A model generated the notes under the pieces. The model saw only the letters and a program-made list of their open reading frames with translations. It was not told where the DNA came from and searched no databases. From NCBI GenBank assembly GCA_001414485.1, contig LLEY01000073.1, positions 124,001-188,000 on the forward strand: DNA of 64,000 bases, written 5' to 3'. Shown here piece after piece: positions 23,601 to 35,475 of this stretch (positions are counted from its first letter, which is position 1; each line of letters opens with the position of its first letter). This DNA comes from Calycina herbarum (taxonomy: Eukaryota > Ascomycota > Leotiomycetes > Helotiales > Pezizellaceae). The position numbers and the translations under genes were made by a program.

Positions 23601-25145
23601 AGGATATTCATCCAACGCATCAATAATCCAGTAACATGGGCGGCGAAAGAACATACAAGCAGCAAGAATGGCTTTCCAAAGTAATCTTGGTCCGTCTTGA
23701 ACTATACAGACATTTCTTCGCTGCATGGAAGAAAGTGCACGGGCAACTCCCCCATTCAACAGGGCCATTTGCAATGCAAGTGATCGAAAACAGTCGTCCA
23801 ATGTTGAAAAATTCTTCACGCCATGGTGGAAAAAGAAGTAGCCGCAATCCAACTCAAGGTCCTGTAAACACTGTATAGCATGGGCAGCAAGAAAGCTTTT
23901 GCCACATCCCGGTTGGCCATGGAGCCATAGTATGCTTTTCGCGGGCCTTTTGATATCTCTCCAATTACAAAACACTTCAGAGCCCATCAGCCATTGACAA
24001 GAGCCTTCAGTTTGATCCTTCTTGTATTGTTGGAGGCTACCCTCTGGAGGTACATCTACTCCCAGATACTTCCTTAATGGCTCACTTTGCTTCCACTCTT
24101 CCTCCTTCTTGATTTTCATCGTGATGGAGATGAGAGCATTTCGAACAAGTACATAATTTGGGTCTTCAGGGCTTTCGAACCTGCACATGTCATAGTGCGT
24201 TGCAACCAGGGGAGCGCTGGTTTCGTTGACAAGACCTAATGTGGCGTATGGCTTGCTAAGAAGGAATTTAGAAAAGATCCTAAAGGGGGTTGGCATGGTT
24301 TCGTAAAAAGAGTGAAGGTCGAGATTCCCAGAGCTTGGGATGCAACGAAATTCTTCATTGATCAACTGGATCGTGGTTGGATTAACTTCGAGGGCGTTTT
24401 CGTACCCATTAGAACCAGCAAATACGAAATCAGCAACTTCTGAACCAGAAACGCGGTGCGGAGTGGCCAGGAAGACTATACTCCGAATCCTGTCTGCTAG
24501 TGGGCTATAGAATGGATCTTTTCGCGTGATGCTGTAAAGCTTCTTGAGAATCAGTCCTCCTATGCTGTGTCCGATCAAGACTAAAGGTGATGTGCTTTCT
24601 CTGCCGGTAAGAGGACTGTTATGGATTTCAGCGAGTAGTGACTTGGCGAGGTCATGCAAATCCAGTCTGCCATTCTCCAAGTTCGAGGCATAACCAAAAG
24701 AGTGTACTCTCGTTTCTCTGAGGCACGGGTCCAGAAGAAGCCAATATTTTGGCCAATAACGCGACGGATCGTTTTTAAAAGACCACGTTTTTTGCGAGCC
24801 CCCCTTAACTCCGTGTACGAATATAAAATCGACATGTGGTTTCGCACGCGAGAAGATCAGGTTTAACCCAAGAGGCCCAGCTGAATCTAAGGGCCAGGAA
24901 TCTGAGGTTTTGGTTGTGCCCCGTATCCTCACAAAGGTACACTCACGGCCATGTGAGAAACACAGTTCGCATGGCGAGGAGATGTCTATCTTGCATGCCA
25001 CCTGGCTTGCGACACAGAAATCACACGGTCTATAAATCCGCGACTTGTAGAGGCGAGGGCCCGGCTGGAAAGAGGGAATTGAGGTAGTCGGGCTCGCTTT
25101 TGGGGGACTCATCAACGTCTCAACACGGCGGTGTTCCGTTCTCAT
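20603..25145 (-). CDS. NLR-like protein: Zn2Cys6 / alpha-beta hydrolase / NACHT / membrane tail
   Basis: Five exons, complement(20603-21724, 21779-21879, 21960-22010, 22107-22227, 22296-25145), every junction in frame; 1414 aa. A Zn2Cys6-like cluster at 41-69 has spacing C-x2-C-x6-C-x7-C-x2-C-x6-C. An alpha/beta hydrolase domain follows (FVHG at 109-112; GHSIGG with Ser194; ATPHR), of the type found at the N-terminus of fungal NLR proteins. The NACHT NTPase has P-loop GQPGCGKS (410-417) and Walker B WIIDALDEY (about 507-513). A long linker leads to a CPIC...CTRC pair, a region with YGCSNCMG and HNCSRFCP, and two hydrophobic helices near the C-terminus (around VRVIIYHVFMLVGPLVFW and ASVPFLCMVPVFSMFWAL). 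The expected role is a non-self-sensing, nucleotide-dependent cell-death or signalling switch; no ligand can be inferred. It is divergent from the broken NLR at 25982. Introns are 54-96 nt; the third exon (51 nt) lies between inverted repeats. Confidence 0.88.
21870..22106. repeat. 25-bp inverted repeat flanking a 51-nt exon
   Basis: GTAAGAGTCCCTGTCATCGT at 21870-21889 (continuing to 21894) recurs as its reverse complement at 22082-22106 with one mismatch over 25 bp. In the NACHT pre-mRNA one arm contains the 5' splice site of intron 2 (GTAAGAG at 22106) and the other contains the 3' splice site of intron 3 plus the start of exon 4 (ACAG|GGACTC at 21880/21879). Folding would bury both sites and loop out the 51-nt exon 3, whose removal would keep the frame. 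Confidence 0.85.
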
Positions 25146-25981
25146 CGGAGTTGGCTATTTTCAATTAGTCTTGAACCCAAAATGTAGGACCATTGCTTTT
25201 ACCTCTGGGGTTGGGCCCCAACGATGTATATCCTCCCTCCCATCCCCGGCCTCTGGGTTTGCGACCGAAATATTTACAGCATATCTCATGTTATTCGAGC
25301 CCGCTGCCTCAGTCTCTGCCTCGGGACGAAGGATGTCCGTCTTCATCAACGTCTCCGAATCATCTGCAACACTTATGGGATGTGCCATCGTCGTATGAGA
25401 AACTGGTGGCCTTCGAGCGCGTCCAGTCTTCTATCGATTTGCGATAGTTGTGAGGGAGGTGCTGGGCTGCAATGGAAGTTGCTCAATATATGGGTATTCT
25501 GAGTACCAAGAAGTAGCACAGGGATGGCAGCTTCGTGCTGGAAGTTGGAAGAAGCCATTGAAGCTAATGAGGCTGTGGTCAATTGAGGCAGCTTGCAGGT
25601 GTGTTGTGACTACAGTGTAACTAACTTGTTACCCGCGCCAAGTTTTCCAGAGTCTTCTTTACTGTACCTGAAATCACAATCACGAACTCCCTTCCTCTTC
25701 AGTACTATCATTTTAAAATCTGCAAGGAGTTCATAAGCGCGCACCAGGAGCATCCGTCTAGGGGGCAATCCACAAGTGTGGTCGTGATTTATTCATTCCA
25801 CCAGGAATATCGAATCAAATCGTTTGCTTTGCGAGAAACTCAGTTCCACCGGAGATATTGGAACTAATCAGTAATCCCGAGGGGTCACAGAAGTACCTTC
25901 GTACCTTTGGTCAGGCGGAGCCTTCCCGGTGGCAACATATCTCTGCGACGTGTTCTGGGGCCTTAGTATATTTGTACTAGA
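25146..25981. promoter_or_regulatory. Divergent intergenic region between two NLR-type genes
   Basis: This 836-bp gap separates the start codons of the minus-strand NACHT gene (25145) and the plus-strand patatin-NACHT pseudogene (25982), so it should hold both promoters. An ATG frame at 25161-25388 on the minus strand (75 aa) has no recognisable features and I do not call it a gene. No particular promoter element was identified. Confidence 0.4.
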
Positions 25982-28900
25982 ATGGCACAACTAGAGCAGC
26001 GCGAACCGGGACTGAGACTCTTCTCTTTGGACATGTGGCCTGGAAATTTCAAGCCTGATCGAGTCTAGAGCTAATCGTTTTTACAGATGGTGGTGGAGTT
26101 CGTGAGCTATCCAGCCTAATTATACTTGATCATCTTATGCGGTCGATCGATTCTGCAAACCCCCCCAAGCCATGCGACTATTTCTACTTGATCGGTGGGA
26201 CAAGTACAGGTGGGCTGATCGCGATAATGCTGGGTCGACTGCGAATGGATGTTAAAACCTGCATCGAGACTTACTTGAAGATATTAGGCGAGGTATTTCA
26301 AACTCTGAGGGGAAAGCGAGATATTTTTGGGAGAGTCAAAGATGTAGTCAGTGTTTGAGGGAGATTCAGCTCCAAAGCTTTGGAAGATAATATAAAAGGA
26401 ATTGTTACTTCGGTGCGCAAAGAAAAAGAAGCGAAATTGAAGGTCGAGGCCGGTCCGAAGTGTCGTGTGTGAGTACTTTTTCTTCTACTTGGGAATCTCA
26501 CTGACAAGGTAGTTTCGTGTGTGCAACCCGTGGAGATGCTGGAGCACACACTGCTTTGCTTAGATCCTACGAAGCTGAAAAGTTGAACGACGTCGACTGT
26601 ACGATACGGGAGGCTGCTCGTGCGACATCTGCAGCTTCCACCTTCTTCGATCCGATCAAGATTGGCCCTTTCGGCGAATCTTTTGTTGATGGCGCAACAG
26701 GATGCAACAATCCAGTTGAGAAAGTTTTTGAGGAGGCGTTGGAAATCTGGGGGCCGAATGCAAGAAAACGTATCCAGTGCCTGATCAGTGTAGGAACAGG
26801 ACAACCGGCTTTTGAAGCATTCGGCGGTGGGCTCAAGGAGATCGCCGCTACTATTGTCAGGATTGCAACCGAAACAGAACAAACAGCAGAGAAATTTCGA
26901 ACCCTTCATGCCACTACCTTTAATCGTTGTTCCACCAGTAGAGTATATTACCGCTTCAATGTTGTCAAGGGTTTGGAACATATTGGGCTAGAGAGTTATG
27001 AAGAAAAGGCAAGAATCGCAGAGGCAAGCAAGGTGTATTTGGTTGGCTCAGAAGTTTCTGAGGACATTTCTGCATGCGTTGCTTCCTTAAAGACCCAGTG
27101 TATGCAAATGAAACACAATTGCCCATTCTTTCGTTCAGTTCATCTAGCTGATTCGGTGGACTCAGTCCACTCTTCAAAATCGCCAAAGCAGTTGGATGAC
27201 AGACTTGTAGAAGCTTTGTCAAACTGAATGCTATTCCGGCAGAGCTGACGCTGTGTAGATTGTCTTCGGTCGCTGTGTTTTGAAGATATGAACACGCGCG
27301 AGCAAGACATATCGATAGCTCACACGAAAACTTGTGATTGGATTTTCCACGAAACGCAGTTTAAAAACTGGAATAATGGTGTAAACCTTGATGTCTATCA
27401 TGGTGTGTTATGGATCAAGGGCCATCCTGGAACTGGAAAGTCTACATTGATGAAACATATCTGGTCGTACTGCAATACAAATCCGGATGACTTCACACTT
27501 GCATCATACTTCTTCAACGCAAGAGGAAGTTCACTAGAAAAGAGCCCTATAGGAATGCTCCGTTCGCTCACATACCAACTACTCGATCCTGATCCCCTTC
27601 TACAAGAACACTTCCTTCCACTGTACATCGACAAAAAGAAAAAGCATGGTTCGAAATTTGAATGGCATGTTGGAGAGCTGAAACCCTTTTGCTTGTCTGC
27701 TATTAAAACGCAGAATAGAGCCCCAATTGTGATTCTTGTTGACGCTCTCGACGAGTGCAACGAGCCGGACGTAAGGGCTGTTATTTCATTTCTCGAGTCT
27801 TTGTCGATAAATGCGAGAACATCCCATCAACCCCTTCGTATATGTCATTCCAGTAGGCACTACCCTCTCATCACCATGGCAAAATTTGACGAATTTGTTC
27901 TTGAACGCCACAGGGGTCACGAAGAAGACATCACGAGATTCGTCAAGGCAAATATACGTTACATGGATGAAGGAATTATCGGGGAACTCCTCGAGAAGGC
28001 AGATAATGTCTTCATGTGGGTAGTACTTGTTATCGAGATACTCAATAGGGCATACGATGAGGTTAGAGTCAGAGCCATGAGAAAGAAGCTTAACGAAGTA
28101 CCACCGGATCTTGAAAATCTATTTTCCTCTCTCTTAGAAAAATATGAGGCTGAAATAGAAAGGCAAGAAACAGTATTGATGTTTCAATGGGTACTGTTTG
28201 CAAACAAAGAGCTATGTCCTGAAGAATTATACTTTGCCGTGCTTGCAGGAACTCGGCCGGAAGAATTAGGGGTATGGAACGAGGTCGAAGAAAGCCAAGA
28301 GATCATTAGGCGGCATTTCATCACCAAATCCAAAGGGCTAGTTGAAGTACAGCCATACAAAAGAAGGGTTCAATTTATTCATCAATCTGTCAAAGATTTT
28401 CTTCTTCGCAATAGGCGATTGCAATCGCTTGATGCTTCCATTGTAACTGACACTGATCCATTTCGGACACGTCCATAATCGGTTAGCGACATCCTGCTTG
28501 CGCTATCTTATGGTTGTCAATTTGGAGGATTTAAGAGATGACTACTCCAGCTCCGAAACCTATCGCCAATCGCTATACCCTTTCTTATCGTATGCTATCC
28601 AGGGGGTTCCTTTTCACGCAGAACAGGCACAACTGAGAGGAATATCACAACTTCGTCTTCTTGAAAGGATACTCAAACAGCCTAGGGTATTACAATACAT
28701 GGATATTCTATGTATCTGTAAGATGGAAATTTATGGCCGAATACTTCTAGGAGGCACACCTCATGCTCAAATAATGCATCTGGCATGTGATAATAACTGG
28801 TATGGACTGGTTGAGGTTCTGCTCAGGGACATCAGAATTGAAAGTAATATTCCCAGTCGGAGATTTCTTACTCCACTCCAAAGAGCGTCGCAATTTGGTC

Positions 28901-29238
28901 ACCTGCGAACTGTGCAGCTTTTGATCTTGTACGGAGCAGATGTAAATGCTCGAGGATGGAATTGCCAAACAGCTCTCCAGACCTCATTACTGAATGGGAC
29001 CAAAAAAGATGTAGTAAGCTTCTTACTTGAGAACGGAGCACATCCAAATGCCCAGGGTGGAATGGAGGGAGATGCGTTATATATTGCTTCAAACCCAGCT
29101 AAATCTAGTAATGATATAGTCAACCGAGAGGTTCTCGTCGATTTGCTACTCCAATATGGAGCAGTGAAGAAGAAGAACAACCACTGTAAAGGCGACTGGC
29201 AGATGGTAAAATTATCCTGGCCCTGCAAATCCAGTTGA
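25982..29238 (+). pseudogene. Broken patatin-NACHT-ankyrin NLR gene
   Basis: A classic fungal NLR layout survives in pieces. Exon 1 (25982-26030) ends in LRLFSLD; the next exon (from 26087) continues GGGVREL, then the patatin lipase box GGTSTGG, and later FVDGATG (dyad Asp). The first intron's donor reads ACATGT where GT is required. An in-frame TGA at 26356-26358 interrupts the conserved GRF segment; the second intron (26469-26512) looks normal. The NACHT part (27288-28478) has P-loop KGHPGTGKST and Walker B ILVDALDECN but is out of frame with the patatin part around 27275 and with the ankyrin part around 28458. The ankyrin region (28498-29238) shows repeats such as TPLQRASQFGHLRTVQLLILYGADVN. 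A patatin-type phospholipase coupled to NACHT and ankyrins would act in fungal incompatibility or immunity. At least four independent lesions support decay, although some shifts could be sequence error. Confidence 0.85.
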
Positions 29239-29368
29239 AAGATAAAGACTAATAGTATCGGAACGATTTTGTTCAGATGTCGCGCTGTGTTGGATTTGGA
29301 TTGTTGGAATCCCTTGCCTTGAAATCAAGATCAAGTAACCTCCTCCATCACCCCATCACAACAACGAA

Positions 29369-29677
29369 ATGGAAGTCCAATGGTCAATAATCGTAGAGGA
29401 TGAGAATTTCATTTCGAGTAAGTATATTTTTCAGTATGACTCCGAAATAGTAACATTTTCAGAATTACCACCGGGAACCCACTCCATTAAAGCCGATGGC
29501 CACGGCACAAGCTCATGGACCAGAACCGCCCGTGTGAAGGCAATACTCATTAATGGATCTCCAAATGAATATTTCTCAAGGTGTGAACTCCCAATTCTTC
29601 AACACATGGCTGGCTTACTGAAAGCTAAACGAGAAACCAGCAGATTTCATCGGGCCACAGGGGTCTCAAAATCCTAA
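29369..29677 (+). pseudogene. Fragment resembling fungal fructosamine-kinase-like proteins
   Basis: An ATG-started 102-aa frame contains LPPGTHSIKADGHGTSSWTR and then RVKAILINGSPNEYFS, which resembles, from memory of the family, the N-terminal nucleotide-binding part of fungal fructosamine/ribulosamine-3-kinase-like proteins (ADGHGxSxWTxTA...YFLK). The usual continuation is lost after the YFS, where a GTGTGA could also be an intron donor. No kinase catalytic loop follows in the next 1.5 kb. It is probably the truncated start of a dead gene; the family assignment is tentative. Confidence 0.4.
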
Positions 29678-31630
29678 TAGGATACCGATATCGAAACCTG
29701 AAGGGGATTATGAAGGAAGAATGGCTTTGTGTGGGGTGTGAATTTCACTTCCTCTCTCTTACTCCTCCGTTCATCACTTATTTCGGGATTTTATTCCCGC
29801 ATCTCTCTTCACTGAATATTTTGGCAAAACAGAATGTCATGAATCCACCAGAGCTTCAATGTAAGTGTCATAAACTATTCCCCCTTGAGTTTACGCACAC
29901 TAACAATACTCTAGACTTCTTAAGAAGAGGAAGGAGATCGTCGAGAAATATGCAACTGACTCCATCGAGTTCGAGAGGACTAACTGAATACCATTGAATT
30001 CGGAGAATGTGTTGTAAATCAATAGCTAGAAGCTTGCAATTATTGATCAGTAATCTTTCAAACGAAGCATACCGTGGATATTCACCGCGAGTCATTTGCA
30101 GTGAAGCGTCCTGATCGAGCTGGAACAAGACGTGACCAAGAGTCTTCTATCATGTCACCGAATATCGACACCCGAACAAGAAACAGACGAGGAGGGGAAG
30201 GACTCGAGGAATGAAAATCCCTCAACTCAAAACCCGAACCCGAAAAATGGGAAAAGACCACACTACCCAAAATCCCGGAAAGATCTCCATGAACCATAAC
30301 GTCAAAGACCCATCCTCTTCCATAGTAATGATGGGATTCACAGTTGCGATCCACCCCGGAATCTTTCCTCCATTACACGAGTACGGTATCTCGCAAAAAG
30401 GATTGTTAAGCAAACATTAGCACTTTTCTGCCACAAGTGATGAGACGACTTCAGCTTGTATAAATGTTTACTTTGTCCGACGAGACTCTGCCATGAAGGA
30501 TTTGGTGGGGCATACTAGTTTGGTCTCTGGTGATCGATGGGATGAGGCGGTCCTTGAAGAATTTTTGAATGCTTTGCAATCATCAACCCACCGGAGTGTT
30601 CTCTCCTTTGAAAGAATGGGATTTGTCACTAGCTTATTTGTCGATACTTGGGGTGATGGTTTTTCGCTAGTTTCACCGAATTTTGATTTCCATCAATCTT
30701 CTAAAGGAAATGGATAATTAGTAAACATCAAAAAAATACAGGAGAAGCTGAAGAAAGAGAGATAAGACGAGATACAAGATACCGTTGGACCCCGAAAAGC
30801 CATTCCTCAATTCCACAATCTTCTATACAGCAGTATGGACTAGGTAGTCTACCGAAGAAACCGACTCGCTACTAGTGTTTCGCCAATCATTCCCCAGCCT
30901 TGGGACGCGAGCTTTTGGGGAAGCGCTTCGTATGCTTGGAGTTTCATCCGATAACTTGAACTTGAAGTCAAAGCCTCTCCCGACGTTGAGTATGATACCG
31001 GTAGATTTGCTCTCGATCTCTCGATCTAGGCCCTCCGCTATGAAGTTGCTAAGCCCAATTGTCTCTCCAATTTGAGTTCAGCGCCAGTATTCTCGCATCT
31101 ATTGGGGAACGAATGAGCTGAGATAATTGATAGTTCATGAACGAAGCGTTGAAGCTAGAACTGAAAGAAGAATGAAAGCTGAGATACAACCACATAGTAA
31201 GTGTAGTGATTTCAGTCAATTTATGACTGAGTGTCGGACATATTCGGTGTTCGGAGACACGGCGAGCTGTCCGGAGTTGACAGCTACCCACTCTGATGGA
31301 AACCCAAGATATCGATCCCAGATAAAGTTTCGAGAATCTGGGGAACTCGCGCCGGGAAACCAAATCGGCGATCACTTGATGGCCAGAGCGTGGAAAATCA
31401 TGTTCTTTCAATCAGGGTTGGAATTGAAGCTTGGAAGCTGGAATCAGTAACCTTAGTGTTTTTGGATTTACGGACATACTGCGAGGCTGTCCGAGGACAT
31501 TTGTAGGCTGGTGAGCGAATTTATTCGATGTCGTAACCTTCGTTTTAAGGGCCCATATTAGTTGTCGTGTACAGTACTCGGACATCGAAGGATGCAAACA
31601 TGAGAGGGTTACTGTGCCTGGTGCATAGCC
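29678..31630. other. Intergenic, no gene seen
   Basis: About 2 kb with only short open frames and no domain. A short plus-strand ATG frame at 30493-30717 is the least random-looking, but nothing supports it. Confidence 0.4.
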
Positions 31631-32629
31631 TCAACGATGCAGCGTTGAGGTAAGTAAGCAACCGTTTTCCACACCACTTTTCCGAAATCGAACGATGTTT
31701 ACTTCTTGCGGAGTTAATGTGCTCTCGTATTTCTCTATCCGAACGTCCGAAGGAACAGTTTGAAAATTCAAAACCTCCCGTGGGAGAACGATTACCCTGC
31801 GTTCGATCAGCCCACGATTCTCCTCTTTATCTGGGGGCACGAACTGCATCTGATGAGAGATGTTTATCTGCTTGGGCTGTGTTGGGAGGATGACTTTGTC
31901 AACACATGATTTGACGCCGAGACCGCTGAGGGTTGCCGAGCCTTTCTCCGCAGTGGAGAAAAAGGGCACATCTGAGCTGTACTATGGGAGATGAATAATT
32001 GTGTACTGGTGGAGCTGAATAGAGATCTTGAAGCTGGACCAACTGCAAATCGGAGCTAGAATTCAATAAATGAAGTCGTCTCGTAATTGTTGCGTACTTC
32101 AACAGATATGAATTGATCTTGGCATCGAACGCTGTTTCAGGCCACTAAGTAGCCAACTCTTACTTGGCATGTTATTCGTTTCGTTGTTTTCTGAAATAAA
32201 GGTTCCAGATTTATGAAAAACATGAGGAGTAAGCGGGGTACCTGATGATTGAGTTCACGAGTCCGGATACGCGGCCCTCTCAAGGCTTGCTTGAACGCAG
32301 CATAATCGAAAAGCCAAGCAGGCCACCACCCGATTAGACCGGCCAGTGCCAGCATATAATGATACAGATCTGCTCTGGTAATTTTCTGGAAAAGGATCCT
32401 GAATTGCATCTCGTTCTGCACCAGTTTTTCTCAAAATAAATCTCATAGCCTCACTCTGAATTTTGGACTGCCAGTTGGAGAGTTGCATTGCATATCGGCC
32501 TTCGGCTTCTATTTTCATCAACCACCAAGAAAACCCCGAATCTCCGTGTGTCCTCACTAGCACCACAACTCTCTTCACCACAACAAAAGTCGAATACCTC
32601 ACGACAATTAAGATCAGCAATCGTCGCAT
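31631..32629 (-). pseudogene. Possible decayed gene of unknown type
   Basis: Reading the minus strand gives protein-like segments in shifting frames: from an ATG at 32629 (MRRLLILIVVRYSTF, hydrophobic), continuing past GFSWWLMKIEAEGRYAMQLS; then in another frame QKITRADLYHYMLALAG and an aromatic hydrophobic stretch ending RIRTRELNHQ at a possible GTACCC donor (about 32242); and further on a hydrophilic segment with PKQINISHQMQFVPPDKEEN (31631-31900). At least two frame changes are required. No family is recognised. It may be a dead gene or chance. Confidence 0.3.
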
Positions 32630-33210
32630 TCTCTCTCCTCCATCCCTTGGAAAGATTCGAGAAGACCTTACCTTAAATCGGTGCCCAACATCGGACGACA
32701 ACTCCTAGTCTCTCAAACCCCTTTTTTCCGCGAGCCCGCTGGTTACTCGCTTGACTTCATCATACAGACCTCGCAAGGAAGTGATCTCCTCTCATGTCGT
32801 ATTGAGATCGCATTTCAAAAAAGGCCATCGAACTTCCAACTAGCCCCACCTTCCCCCCTTAGTGTTTTAACCTGGGACCACCCTTGACTGGCTTTAGCCC
32901 CCTTTGCCTGACACTTGACCTTGGCAAAAACTGCACGTCCGCCTTGATTCCAAGTCGGAATTGTACTGCGCCAACTCCAAGCCAATATCAATGATATTTT
33001 CGTCCTCCTGCACCATCTTCTTGACTTTATTCTCCAATGAGAACAACTGGCATCTAACCTCAACTCGGCCTTTTTAACCTTCTACTCGGTCTTTTTAACA
33101 TTCTATCGACCCATCTCCAATACATCAAGCTTGTCTTGACTCTCACTCCACGCCATCCCATCACATCCACAATCATCTGCACCAAGTACTTCAACCCCTA
33201 CTACTACACG

Positions 33211-33594
33211 ATGTCTGCCAGACACTATCAACTCCAGACCGACTCAAAGTCCTCGAGATCTTCTTCACATTCTTCCTCCCGCCGTCCTCATCTACAAGCT
33301 CCCTCAAACTATTCCTCACGCAACTCAACCTCCTCCGATTCTTCATCCTCTTCTTCCGCCTCTTCCTCATACACCAGCGATTCATACGCCCGTTCCTCAA
33401 TGGACTCCCGATCATACGCCCCTCGCGTGGAGACACTTCGTTGTTCAAGGTGTGCAAAGTGTGTGGAAACAGTCGCATCTTCCAGCAGCGGAGGACGAGT
33501 AACTTCAGAGGATGCACAGGCCAGCGGCATGGTACAATTCGGACACAACCTATACTACTGCGAGAGATGTGCCCGGATGGTGGGCTATGCGTGA
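33211..33594 (+). CDS. Small Ser-rich protein with CxxC zinc-ribbon-like motifs
   Basis: A single-exon 127-aa protein. The ATG at 33211 is chosen because the longer frame begins with TTG. The first ~75 residues are low-complexity Ser/Arg/Tyr; the C-terminal half has CSRCAKC and YYCERCARMVGY, two CxxC pairs expected to bind one metal ion, followed by the chain end. This arrangement (Ser-rich N-terminus, FGHNLYYC at the C-terminus) is common in small uncharacterised ascomycete proteins. Function unknown; no signal peptide. Confidence 0.75.
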   Translation: MSARHYQLQTDSKSSRSSSHSSSRRPHLQAPSNYSSRNSTSSDSSSSSSASSSYTSDSYARSSMDSRSYAPRVETLRCSRCAKCVETVASSSSGGRVTSEDAQASGMVQFGHNLYYCERCARMVGYA

Positions 33595-34645
33595 AAGATA
33601 TAAGGGATACCAGGACTCAACAAAACTGGTATGGGACACAGAACAACAACACTTAAACGATATCAACAATTCGGAAAGGGCAAATTGATCAGCTGGAATT
33701 CATAAGATTGAACCATACCCGAGATACGAAATCCCTTTAACGACTACGAGGAGGAAGTACAATGGCTACAACACACCATGGTCTATTCAGATATCCATCA
33801 TCCCCAGCTATCCACCTCTGCGATCAAAACAAAACTCTCAAACGCTCCTCACCCAAAACACCTCGGCCTCGAAAAGAATACCCGGGTATTTTGCGCATTT
33901 CGTCACTGATAGCAACCGAATTGGGGTGCATACACACTGCAGAAATGCCTTGCACATCCCTTGCAAGACACCACACCAACCAATCACACACCGCCACATC
34001 CCAAATCCCCAAATCCCGACAAACCATTGGAGGATTTCAAGCCCTGTCATGGCCTAGAATTATATTTGGGGGCGGCGGAGAAAACGGCTGCAACCTCGTG
34101 AGATCTGGTTGGTTTGCTTCAAATACGTCATGGAGAATACAATGTGGAGGAGTCTGGGCAACGCTTTTCTTGGTCTGCATGTGGAATTTCAGTGGATTTT
34201 GGCTAGATGCCAGGTTGATTGGGGAGAGCAATATGGGATGTTATGATGACGATATAATATGAATTGTTCAATATTTTCCTACGGGTGGGACTTTTATTAG
34301 CGAATGTTATTTTAGCGTTTTATCTTACGATCTCCAAATATCCAAATATGTTTAAAACAATATATCTCTCTTCTATTATCTCGCTGTTTTCATTCATCTT
34401 CAATTATTTATGGATGCAGGTATCATTTTTAATGTTTAGTAATTTTCAAGGGTTGTTTGACTGTTGCCCTTGGCGAGGTTATTCCCAGTCGATTAGACTT
34501 CCAGAACTTAATTCAAAATTAAATTATTTCAATCCAATTTCCACCTTTCCCTTATCTCGTTATCAAAAAAACATCCTCAACCCCCCCTCGCAGTTTCAAA
34601 TAAAATTCCCTCTGGCCGTTTGGAAAAATCCCGGCGGGGTTTCCC
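33595..34645. other. Intergenic; only weak open frames
   Basis: An ATG frame at 33762-34262 (166 aa) has one hydrophobic stretch (WATLFLVCMWNFSGFWL) but no other feature or homology that I recognise, and a shadow frame of similar size opposes it. I do not call it a gene. The rest is AT-rich. Confidence 0.35.
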
Positions 34646-34860
34646 GGTGGACACGGAAAGTGGCACCATTACTTGCGACTCTATCAAAATCACAATGTAA
34701 AAACATAATAAAAAGTTATTAGAAAAATATAACAAAAATATAACCAGATGCGCTGGAGGTTAATTAGCTATTCTTAGAATTTTTGATGTTGTTTGCGTCG
34801 AGTTATGTGCGTTGGTACATCTGAAAGCATGAAGTAATGGTGCCACTTTCCGTGTCCACC
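34646..34860. mobile_element. 215-bp MITE with perfect 29-bp inverted repeats
   Basis: GGTGGACACGGAAAGTGGCA (34646-34665, arm continuing to 34674) is mirrored exactly at 34832-34860, and the match extends outward by four more bases with one mismatch. The 157-bp interior is AT-rich and non-coding. Size, symmetry and lack of coding capacity fit a miniature inverted-repeat element. No clear target duplication is visible. Confidence 0.8.
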
Positions 34861-35475
34861 AGGAGCCAGCGAGATGTCGCAATCTTCAGCCCGCTTGTTC
34901 AACTCGAAGAATCGAAATTGAAATTTTCTCTCCATAAATCCATCTTCCGCTGCTTTCCCGTTGCTGTTGTAACGGCGTACGGGTATATCCGTACAGGGTG
35001 ATGCTGTTGAAATTTTGTATGAGGATTTTTATGGAGGGTCCTTTTTTGAATTCGGGGTCTTTTGGGAGGATCTGCTGTTTCGGGTTTTGGGCTAGGCTGG
35101 GTGGTTGGGTCTTTTTATTCTTATTTTTTCTGGGGAAAGAATGGGGTGCTTGCGCCTCTGTTAGAAGTTGATGAGAGTGAAGATCTTAGGTTTTCCGGGA
35201 TTTGGATGTTTGGAAGTTTAAATTTTTTTTTCCGGTGGGGTGTTTCGAAACATGAGGGTCGATCAATGGCTATCTTTAGGTTCTTGGATGGGTTTGTTTT
35301 GTTTACCTGGCTTTTTATTTTAGAGAATTAAATAGAGACTGATAGGGTGGCATTTGCAGTTGAATAAAACAAGGGTCGTAGGCAAGGATTTGCATTCGAC
35401 TGCGAGGTCTGTTTGAAGTGTTCTATGTTATTCTCCAAATCGAATGTCGATCCTAGAAACTCACACAAAGAAACC
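34861..35475. other. Intergenic, no gene seen
   Basis: The stretch between the MITE and the 3' end of the carboxypeptidase pseudogene. Open frames are T/G-rich, lack convincing starts and show no domain. Confidence 0.4.

Noticed and set aside
25161..25388. 75-aa minus-strand ATG frame before the NACHT gene
   Set aside because: An opposing frame of the same size overlaps it, and no splice joins it to the NACHT start; probably chance.
31049..31450. Overlapping ~110-aa frames on both strands
   Set aside because: Mutual shadows with no ATG-supported, domain-bearing frame.
33762..34262. 166-aa plus-strand frame with one hydrophobic segment
   Set aside because: No known features, overlapped by opposite-strand frames, no supporting neighbour.
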